Shown here: positions 35,263 through 40,928 of the stretch, piece by piece
Position numbering within the stretch: the first letter of the stretch is position 1
Layout: every line of letters begins with the position of its first letter
Source: Silicimonas sp.
GTDB lineage: Bacteria; Pseudomonadota; Alphaproteobacteria; Rhodobacterales; Rhodobacteraceae
Length of the DNA stretch: 40,928 nucleotides
Direction of reading: 5' to 3'
Assembly: GCA_013002465.1 (NCBI GenBank)
Contig: JABDJO010000117.1
Span: 1-40,928 of the forward strand
Notes under the pieces: generated by a model
Seen by the model: the letters and a program-made list of their open reading frames with translations, nothing else
What the model was told of the DNA's origin: nothing
The model's database searches: none
Made by a program: the position numbers and the translations under genes

Positions 35263-36144
35263 TCATCCCTTGACCGCTCCGGCTGTCAAACCTGACACGA
35301 TCTGGCGTTGGAAGAACATGACCAGGATGAACAAGGGCGCCACGGCCGAAACGACCGCCGCGACAGCGAACATCACGTTGCCTTCGGTTTGCGTCGTTCC
35401 AAGGAAGGCCGCGATGGCCGGGACCATGGTGCGGTTTGATTCCGACAACAGCAGCGTGGTGATCGCGTAGTCGTTGTAGGCCAACAGGAAGCTGAACAAC
35501 CCGGTCGTGATGACGCCTGGCCACATGACGGGCACGATCACGTGGCGGAACGCCTGGAACTGGGTGCAGCCGTCGACCTTGGCGCTTTCGTCAAGCTCCT
35601 TTGGGATGTTCTGGAAAAAGCTGTGCAGCATCCAGAGCGTGAACGGCTGGTTGATCGCCACAAGAACGATGATGGTCGTCGGCAACTTGCCCCAGAGGTT
35701 CCATTCGAAGAAGGGCAGAAGGTACCCCGAGACCAGCGTGACCGGCGGCATGGCGCGAAAGATCAGGGCCGCCATCAGCAACCAGAACACATAGCGGAAA
35801 CCCGAGCGTGAAAGGGCATAGCCGCCCAATGTACCGATCGTGAGCGAGGTGCAGACCACGAAGAAACAGACGATGGCGGTGTTGATGACGTTCTTCCAGA
35901 ATTCCTCTTTGATCCAGGCACCTTCATATCCGGCACCGGTGAAGGAGGTGCCATAGGTGGCCTCGGTGCGCGGCCCGGTCAGGGCGTTGGTCCAATCGTT
36001 GATCGAGAAAAAATCAAGCTCGACCTTGAACGACCCCCAGAGGGTCCAGAAGAACGGGAAGGACGCCACGATGAACCAGATGGCGATGAACCCGAATGTC
36101 GTGATCTTCAGCCCCGTGGGCATTTGTTGTGCCTTGGACGCCAT
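35263..36144 (-). CDS. Sugar ABC transporter permease, MalG-like
   Basis: A 293-residue CUT1 permease with about six membrane segments, beginning TTFGFIAIWFIVASFPFFWT (near residues 14-33). The ATPase-coupling EAA loop is ELDESAKVDGCTQFQAFRHV followed by IVPVMWPG, and the C-terminus is RQIVSGLTAGAVKG, both normal for MalG. Its ATG overlaps the last base of the preceding permease's stop codon at 36144. It acts as half of the import channel of the SnoaL locus. Confidence 0.86.
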   Translation of the reverse strand: MASKAQQMPTGLKITTFGFIAIWFIVASFPFFWTLWGSFKVELDFFSINDWTNALTGPRTEATYGTSFTGAGYEGAWIKEEFWKNVINTAIVCFFVVCTSLTIGTLGGYALSRSGFRYVFWLLMAALIFRAMPPVTLVSGYLLPFFEWNLWGKLPTTIIVLVAINQPFTLWMLHSFFQNIPKELDESAKVDGCTQFQAFRHVIVPVMWPGVITTGLFSFLLAYNDYAITTLLLSESNRTMVPAIAAFLGTTQTEGNVMFAVAAVVSAVAPLFILVMFFQRQIVSGLTAGAVKG

Positions 36145-37172
36145 CAGGTTTTTCCTTTGAAGTCGCGCCAGGTGCGCACAAGAACAGGCGAGAGCAGGAT
36201 TGCGACGCCGATGATCGTCAGCACGGATGTGGCCGAAGCCGCCGACAACTGTTGAGTTTCGCCCGAGAGGTCATTGAGGATGATCCAGGACAGCGATTGT
36301 GCGTGCGCCGAAGCGTTGAAGCCGACGATGGGTTCCAGGACGCGGAAATTGTCCATGAGCTGGATCAACGCGACGAACGTCATCAGCGGCATCAGATGCG
36401 GGATGATCACGAAACGCACCTGCTGCCAGCGGGTCGCTCCGTCGATCTGCGCGGCTTCCAGCTGGTCCTGCGGCAGGGTCTGGAGGCCTGCGTAGAAGAC
36501 CACGAAAGCGAAGGGGGCCGAGTGCCAGACGCCGTAGACGATCAGCGAGATCCACATCAGGGGCGTCGAAGCCTTGAGAGACAATCCGGGATCGTTGGCG
36601 AGGTATTGGATGAGCGAACCCAGGACGCCGCGGCTGTCGATCATCCAGAACAGGATCAGCGATCCAAGCAGGGGGTTCACGATCATTGGAAGAAGCGAGA
36701 AGAAGATCAGCGGCCCCTTGAGATGACGGTGAAGCGTGTTCACCGCAAGCGCGATCGTAAGCCCGAGGGCGATCAGCAGAGGCGTGACGGTAAATGTGAA
36801 AGTCAGCGTAAAAGCCATGGCCCGATAGAAGGGCAGGTTGCCGAGCGAATCGAAGAACTGTCCCCAGTTTTCGGCGGTGGCCCAGGCTTCCTTGAATTCG
36901 CTTACGGCCAGGTGGCCCCGGTCAAGATAGACGTCTAGACCTACGAACCGGCCAAGCGGCGCGCTTTCGCGCAAGTCGCGGGTGGCGTCCTGGTCGATTG
37001 TCGTTTCGGTGGTGCAGCCCGAAAGCGGCGTGCAGTTCTCGACCTCGATCAGCACCGCCTCGTGCGGTGCAAAGACCGACTGCATGACAACCGACACGAT
37101 CGGAGCCGCGATGAACAGAAGCATCGCGAGGCCAGTCGGAAGGAAGAACCAGAAGAAGGTGCGGTGTTTCAT
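36144..37172 (-). CDS. Sugar ABC transporter permease, MalF-like, with large periplasmic loop
   Basis: A 342-residue CUT1 permease. The first membrane helix is FFWFFLPTGLAMLLFIAAPI (residues 5-24); a periplasmic loop of about 90 residues with two cysteines (ENCTPLSGCTTE) precedes the remaining helices. The coupling loop is QLEAAQIDGATRWQQVRFVI followed by IPHLMP. The ATG at 37172 (MKHRTFF) is chosen because it places the first helix at the N-terminus; the open frame begins at 37205 inside the repeat region. The enlarged loop probably contacts the binding protein, as in MalF P2, though shorter. Confidence 0.84.
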   Translation of the reverse strand: MKHRTFFWFFLPTGLAMLLFIAAPIVSVVMQSVFAPHEAVLIEVENCTPLSGCTTETTIDQDATRDLRESAPLGRFVGLDVYLDRGHLAVSEFKEAWATAENWGQFFDSLGNLPFYRAMAFTLTFTFTVTPLLIALGLTIALAVNTLHRHLKGPLIFFSLLPMIVNPLLGSLILFWMIDSRGVLGSLIQYLANDPGLSLKASTPLMWISLIVYGVWHSAPFAFVVFYAGLQTLPQDQLEAAQIDGATRWQQVRFVIIPHLMPLMTFVALIQLMDNFRVLEPIVGFNASAHAQSLSWIILNDLSGETQQLSAASATSVLTIIGVAILLSPVLVRTWRDFKGKT

Positions 37173-37196
37173 GGGACCCGAAGCTCGGTGGCGCAA

Positions 37197-37249
37197 GGCG
37201 GGCAAAGGCCCGCCCTACGATGTTGCGGTAGGGCGGGCGTCAGCCCGCC
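37197..37249. repeat. REP-like palindromic element with alternative pairings
   Basis: Four arms of one motif lie in 53 bp: GGCGGGC (37197-37203), GCCCGCCCTAC (37208-37218), GTAGGGCGGGC (37228-37238) and GCCCGCC (37243-37249). Arms 1-2 and 3-4 make short hairpins, or arms 2-3 make a perfect 11-bp stem with a 9-nt loop. The GTAGGGCGGGC..CAGCCCGCC form resembles dispersed REP sequences of proteobacteria. It sits directly 3' of the binding-protein gene and before the permease gene on the minus-strand transcript. Confidence 0.65.
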
Positions 37250-37256
37250 ACTTGGT

Positions 37257-38486
37257 TCAGAGGAAGCCTTTTTCCTTGGCAGCAGCGATATAGGCCGCTT
37301 CGACATCCTTCAGCGCCTGCTCGGCCGATTCTTTGCCTTGCATGAAGTCGGCAAGTTCATTGCCAAGCGCCGTGTGCAAAAGCCCCATGTAGGGCAGCAT
37401 CGGATAAGGCTTTGTGCCCGAGTTTGCCGCGGCAAAAACACCGGTGGCGGCTTCGGTCGGCTGGTATCCTTCGATCAGCCAGACCGCCTGTTCGGGCACT
37501 TCGGGCTTGCCTAGGATCTCTGGGCTGACGCCGTTTTTCATGGCGATGAACGTTGCTTCGGCTTCCGCGTCCGAAATATTCTTGGCCACGGTCCAGCCGT
37601 CCCACCACAGGGTCGACGCCGGAATGTCGCCGCCGCCCACGGTCAGGGGACCGGCGATGGCGGTGTTGTTGGCAACAACTTCAAGCGCACCGTCGCCGGT
37701 GTCCTTCAGGCGGCCAACGCGGCTGCCCCACATATGCATCAGTGCCACGTTCCCGGCCTTCCACTCCGCCGACGTCGCGTTGGAATCGTGGGTCAGGTAG
37801 TCGGGGTTCATATACTCGGACAGGGCCTTCATCATCTCAAGCGTCTTCACACCGGCTTCGGAGTTGACGCTTGGTTCGGCCGTGCCTGGCTTGAAGTGTT
37901 CGCCGCCATAGCCAAGGAACATGTTGTTGAATTCCTGGGCCAGGTTCCAACCGGCTGCATAGGGGCCGCCGACGGGATTTTCGAGAATGCCCTTTTCGCG
38001 GATAGTCTTGGCAGCCTCCAGCATCTCTTCATAGGTCGTCGGCACCGCGACGCCAGCCTCTTCCAGGAGGTCCTGGCGATAGGTCAGGTGCTGGGCGTTT
38101 GCCATGAAAGCCACTGCCATCACCTTGCCATTGACCGTGATCAGCTGGTTCTTTGCAAGGCCATCGCCGTGCTTTGCAACCAGGTCATCCAAGGGGCGGA
38201 TCACGTCTTCGTTGATCAGCGCCACGATGGACGAGTTGGCGACGATCGCCGTGGTGTACTCGGCCGGGTTGCCTTGCATACCGGCCAGGTTGATCTTCTG
38301 GTGGTCTGCTGTGAGGTTTGATTTCACCTCGGCCCCGGTGCATTCCTGTGCGACCGCGCCAACGGTTTGGATTGCAGGAAATTCGTTGCCGACGATCGAG
38401 ACACGGGCCCCGATTTCACAGGCTTGGATTGCGCCAGCCGACAGGATAGCCAGAGAACTGGCGGTTGCGAGACTTCTTAGAAACAT
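37257..38486 (-). CDS. Sugar-type ABC transporter binding protein (family 1)
   Basis: A 409-residue periplasmic solute-binding protein. The signal peptide is residues 1-22 (SSLAILSAGAIQA before CEIGARV); typical family-1 blocks are HQKINLAGMQGNPAEYTTAI, MAVAFMANAQHLTYRQDLLEEAG, PTTYEEMLEAAKTI, GNVALMHMWGSRVG and STLWWDGWTVAKNISD. The ATG at 38486 follows an AGGGAG ribosome site. Family members bind sugars, polyols, glycosides or sugar phosphates; the ligand is unknown but is the likely substrate of the SnoaL/HisD pathway. It is the second gene of the operon after the ATPase, followed by the REP-like hairpins. Confidence 0.85.
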   Translation of the reverse strand: MFLRSLATASSLAILSAGAIQACEIGARVSIVGNEFPAIQTVGAVAQECTGAEVKSNLTADHQKINLAGMQGNPAEYTTAIVANSSIVALINEDVIRPLDDLVAKHGDGLAKNQLITVNGKVMAVAFMANAQHLTYRQDLLEEAGVAVPTTYEEMLEAAKTIREKGILENPVGGPYAAGWNLAQEFNNMFLGYGGEHFKPGTAEPSVNSEAGVKTLEMMKALSEYMNPDYLTHDSNATSAEWKAGNVALMHMWGSRVGRLKDTGDGALEVVANNTAIAGPLTVGGGDIPASTLWWDGWTVAKNISDAEAEATFIAMKNGVSPEILGKPEVPEQAVWLIEGYQPTEAATGVFAAANSGTKPYPMLPYMGLLHTALGNELADFMQGKESAEQALKDVEAAYIAAAKEKGFL

Positions 38487-38574
38487 ACTTTTCTCCCTGT
38501 TTCTTGTGTCTGGGTGCGCCTTGCAATCACGCACCCGCAATATGGCCCGGAGTTTTGATCCGGACAGGTTGGGG

Positions 38575-39624
38575 TTAATCCCCGATACGCGCGCCGGTGT
38601 CCTTGTCGAACAAGTGGCAGTGCGAATTTGGTATCCGGATCGAGATGGTGTCGCCGATCTCGGCCCGGAAGGTTTTGTCGGTCTTGGCGCTGACAAGAGC
38701 ACCGCCGATGCGCAGGCTGACCATGGTGGCATCGCCCAGAAGTTCCAGCGTGTAGATCCGCCCGGTGATCTGGCCGCCCTCGTTGGACACCTCGGCGTCT
38801 TCCGCGCGGAACCCCAGGGTCACTTTGCCGTTTGGAGCATCGAAACCATCGATTTCGGTTGCTTCGGTGCGGAACGTGCCGCCTTCGATTGTTCCGTCGA
38901 TCAGGTTCATGGCCGGGTTGCCGATGAAACTGGCAACGAAGGTATTGGCAGGTTTGTCGTAAATGTCGGTCGGGCTGCCGACCTGCTGCACAATGCCCTT
39001 TTCCATGACGACAACGCGGTCGGCCAGTGTCATTGCCTCGATCTGGTCGTGGGTCACATAGATCGTGGTCACCGACAGTTCGTGGCTGAGGTTCTTGATC
39101 TGGGCGCGGGTTGAAACGCGCAACTTGGCGTCGAGGTTGGACAAGGGTTCGTCCATCAGAAACACGTTCGGTTCGCGCACGATGGCGCGGGCAAGGGCCA
39201 CACGCTGGCGTTGACCGCCCGACAACTCGGCGGGCTTGCGGTGGAGGAACTCGTCCAGTTCGACCATCGCGCTGGCGCGCATCACCTTTTCCTTGTGCCC
39301 CGCCGCATCCGAACCGCGCACCCGTAACGGGAAGCGGATGTTCTCATAGACGTTCATGTTCGGATAAAGCGCATAGCTTTGGAACACCATGGCGACATCG
39401 CGGTCTTTCGGTTCCAGATCGTTCACGACCTTGCCGTCGATCTGAATTTCGCCTTCGGTCGGGTCTTCGAGCCCGGCGATCATCCGCATGGTCGTGGTCT
39501 TGCCGCACCCCGAGGGGCCGAGCAGTACCAGAAATTCCCGATCCGGGATCGTTAGGTTGAAATCATCAACACCAATGAACGATCCCCAGCGTTTCGACAC
39601 GCCGTTCAGTTGAATTTCGGCCAA
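38575..39624 (-). CDS. ABC transporter ATPase, UgpC/MalK family
   Basis: A 349-residue ATPase of CUT1 sugar importers. Walker A GPSGCGKTT (about residues 36-44), Q-loop [13 protein letters not shown], signature [14 protein letters not shown], Walker [16 protein letters not shown], switch histidine in [11 protein letters not shown], and a C-terminal TOBE domain are complete. The start is inferred as TTG 39624 (AEIQLNGVSKRWG), because a GGGAGG ribosome site lies about 6 nt upstream; an ATG at 39675 would put the operator inside the gene. First gene of the operon ATPase-SBP-permeases-SnoaL C-HisD-SnoaL B. Confidence 0.86.
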   Translation of the reverse strand: MAEIQLNGVSKRWGSFIGVDDFNLTIPDREFLVLLGPSGCGKTTTMRMIAGLEDPTEGEIQIDGKVVNDLEPKDRDVAMVFQSYALYPNMNVYENIRFPLRVRGSDAAGHKEKVMRASAMVELDEFLHRKPAELSGGQRQRVALARAIVREPNVFLMDEPLSNLDAKLRVSTRAQIKNLSHELSVTTIYVTHDQIEAMTLADRVVVMEKGIVQQVGSPTDIYDKPANTFVASFIGNPAMNLIDGTIEGGTFRTEATEIDGFDAPNGKVTLGFRAEDAEVSNEGGQITGRIYTLELLGDATMVSLRIGGALVSAKTDKTFRAEIGDTISIRIPNSHCHLFDKDTGARIGD

Positions 39625-39647
39625 GGCATCCTCCCGGTTTCGTATTT

Positions 39648-39661
39648 TGCATACGTTTGCA
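39648..39661. promoter_or_regulatory. Candidate LacI-family operator between divergent operons
   Basis: TGCATACGTTTGCA is a near palindrome (12 of 14 positions symmetric) with the central CG of LacI-type operators. It lies 24 bp upstream of the ATPase start on the minus strand and 81 bp upstream of the SnoaL D start on the plus strand, so a single regulator (probably the protein encoded at 30689-31711) could govern both. Confidence 0.55.
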
Positions 39662-39664
39662 TTT

Positions 39665-39694
39665 ATCGTAGACATGGGAGGTGATTCTGGGCAA
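39665..39694 (-). promoter_or_regulatory. Possible promoter of the ABC-transporter operon
   Basis: On the minus strand TTGCCC (39694-39689) and TACGAT (39670-39665) are spaced by 18 bp. The operator at 39648-39661 begins 3 bp after the -10, a position where a repressor would block transcription start. Both hexamers are imperfect, so the call is tentative. Confidence 0.35.
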
Positions 39695-39741
39695 GCTGTT
39701 TCTGCCAATGGGATCGGAAATAGTGGTAAGGGCAGGAAATC

Positions 39742-40740
39742 GTGAGAAACTTTCAATCCGAGAAAAAGCTGGTTCGGGCGCATCATCGTGCGCTGGATGC
39801 CGCTGGCCCGGAAGAACTGGCCGACGTGATCGCCGCATCGACCGTTTCGGATTACCGTTGGCGCGGATTTTATCCGTTTGACGAAAAATTCGGTGCCGAG
39901 GCTGTGGCCGATGGGTTCTGGCGCCCATTGAAAAGGGCTTTTTCCCGGATGCAGCGGCGTGAGGATGTGTTTTTCGCGGGCTTGAACGAAATCGACGGTT
40001 TTACCTGCACCTGGGTTGTGTCGATGGGCCATCTGATGGGATTGTTCGATGCGCCCTGGCTGGGGATCCAACCGACGCGCAAGATGGTGATGCTGCGCTA
40101 TTGCACTTTTCACAGGGTCGAATTCGGCAAAATTGTCGAAACGGCGATGTACTTCGACATCCCGCACCTGATGCGCCAGGCCGGGCAGGGACCGTTCGGG
40201 CACCAGACCGCACAGTTCATGGTGCAACCGGGGCCGATGACTCACGACGGTTTGTTGTTTGAGCCCCAGCCCGAGGCCGAGGGGGTGAAGACGCTGCGCG
40301 CCATTGATGCGATGATCGCCGACCTGGGAAAGTGGGACCTGGGCTTACCGTTGGAAGAGGAACTGGCGCGCACCTGGCATGACGACATGATTTGGTGGGG
40401 GCCCGAGGGCATCGGTGCGTCCTACACAATCGAACGCTATGCCAAGCAGCATTCCGGTCCATTCCGGGCGGCGTTTTCCGACCGAAGCCGGGTTGGCCAT
40501 GTCGCGCGTCTGGCCGAGGGCCATTATGGCGGGTTCTTCGGCTGGCCGAATTTCACCGCGATCCTGACAGGGGAACTGATGGGCCATCCGGCGACCAACA
40601 AGCGGGGCGAGTTTCGGGTGATCGACATCTATCGTCGCGAAGGCGACAAGCTTGCCGAGAACTGGATCTTCATCGACATGCTGCATTTCTGGAAAACCCA
40701 GGGCATTCACGTCTTGAAGGACGGCTGGCCATGCGAATAG
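39742..40740 (+). CDS. Tandem SnoaL/NTF2-like protein D
   Basis: A 332-residue two-domain SnoaL-like protein. First half: DYRWRGFYPFDEKFGAEAVA (about residues 37-56), APWLGIQPT and LRYCTFHRVEFGKIVE. Second half: TWHDDMIWWGPEGIGAS, FSDRSRVGHVARLAEGHYGG and REGDKLAENWIFIDM. The WHDDM.W.GP and REGD..ENW blocks match proteins B and C. The start is GTG 39742, preceded by GGCAGGAAAT as ribosome site. Divergent from the ABC operon; its stop overlaps the start of an amidohydrolase gene by 10 bp, so the two are coupled. Confidence 0.77.
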   Translation: MRNFQSEKKLVRAHHRALDAAGPEELADVIAASTVSDYRWRGFYPFDEKFGAEAVADGFWRPLKRAFSRMQRREDVFFAGLNEIDGFTCTWVVSMGHLMGLFDAPWLGIQPTRKMVMLRYCTFHRVEFGKIVETAMYFDIPHLMRQAGQGPFGHQTAQFMVQPGPMTHDGLLFEPQPEAEGVKTLRAIDAMIADLGKWDLGLPLEEELARTWHDDMIWWGPEGIGASYTIERYAKQHSGPFRAAFSDRSRVGHVARLAEGHYGGFFGWPNFTAILTGELMGHPATNKRGEFRVIDIYRREGDKLAENWIFIDMLHFWKTQGIHVLKDGWPCE

Positions 40741-40928
40741 ACGCGCACCACCATCTTTGGGACCTGGACGCGGTGTCCTATCCCTGGCTGATGGCCAGGG
40801 GCGTGCCCCGGTTCTTTGGCGATCCGGCCCCCATTCAAAGGAATTACCTGATCGAGGAATTTCGCTTCGATGCCAAGGGCTTCGAAGCCTCGGTTCACAT
40901 TCAGGTCGGGGCCGAGGACCCCTGCACC
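40731..40928 (+). CDS. Amidohydrolase-2 family protein (lactonase-like), truncated by window end
   Basis: Only the first 66 residues are inside the window. They read MRIDAHHHLWDLDAVSYPW, then a region with FFGDPAPIQRNYLIEEF and ASVHIQVGAED. The N-terminal H-H-H-W motif binds the metal in TIM-barrel amidohydrolases, and the DAHHHLWD..YPW pattern fits the L-fuconolactonase/dicarboxylate-lactonase branch, which opens sugar lactones. The ATG at 40731 overlaps the end of SnoaL gene D, so it belongs to the same operon. A sugar-acid lactone step would suit the neighbouring dehydrogenase. Confidence 0.72.
   Translation, partial: MRIDAHHHLWDLDAVSYPWLMARGVPRFFGDPAPIQRNYLIEEFRFDAKGFEASVHIQVGAEDPCT

Noticed and set aside
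36129-36938. 269-codon plus-strand frame opposite the MalF-like permease
   Set aside because: Charged Arg/Glu/Asp/Gln-rich translation typical of the antisense of a membrane protein; no motif.

Overview
The window reads as chromosomal or large-plasmid DNA of an alphaproteobacterium, most likely a Rhodobacteraceae/Roseobacter-group heterotroph. The evidence is the close fit of several products to families I know from that group (FrcBCAK-type fructose importer, GtsABC-type glucose importer, tandem PhnE permeases, AbrB-type membrane protein), dense operons with ATGA stop/start overlaps, and GC-rich coding sequence. The first ~3.4 kb looks visibly less GC-rich than the rest. No rRNA, tRNA, CRISPR array, insertion sequence or phage gene was seen.

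Layout: (1) 1-3187, a membrane histidine kinase cut by the window edge plus two stand-alone response regulators. (2) 3400-4707, a PLP enzyme of the serine hydroxymethyltransferase fold. (3) 4829-11874, a divergent LacI repressor and a glucose/mannose-type ABC importer (gtsA-B-C plus ATPase) followed by a GMC flavin oxidoreductase, with AACGTT-centred operator candidates in the divergent promoter. (4) 11960-16030, an AbrB-like membrane protein and a secreted von Willebrand A protein carrying seven 88-residue repeats plus a degenerate eighth. (5) 16080-21157, a PhnD/C/E/E phosphonate-type importer bracketed by two HAD phosphatases, without C-P lyase. (6) 21189-26139, a ROK repressor divergent from frcB-frcC-frcA-frcK, with a 35-bp inverted repeat between them, followed by a decayed xylulokinase relic (26185-26763). 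(7) 26822-27946, an orphan MetE-like methyltransferase. (8) 28147-40928, the most unusual part: a catabolic locus with a fourth ABC sugar-type importer, a LacI regulator, a HisD-family dehydrogenase, a bicupin, a PNPOx-like flavoprotein, the start of an amidohydrolase/lactonase, and four different proteins each made of two SnoaL/NTF2-like halves.

The window is thus a cluster of four ABC uptake systems, each with its own regulator or enzymes. All four have a strong hairpin immediately 3' of the binding-protein gene, which fits differential mRNA stability giving excess binding protein. Region 8 looks like one regulon: two divergent operons meet at 39625-39741 around a near-perfect 14-bp LacI-type palindrome. 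The ATPase-led minus-strand operon encodes importer, SnoaL protein, HisD-type dehydrogenase and another SnoaL protein. The plus-strand operon starts with a SnoaL protein and an amidohydrolase. A linked lacI-snoaL-pnpox-bicupin operon is translationally coupled. Its substrate is not evident from sequence; a polyol, sugar acid or glycoside degraded by oxidation, elimination/cyclisation and lactone opening is my inference, and it is the best candidate here for an undescribed pathway.
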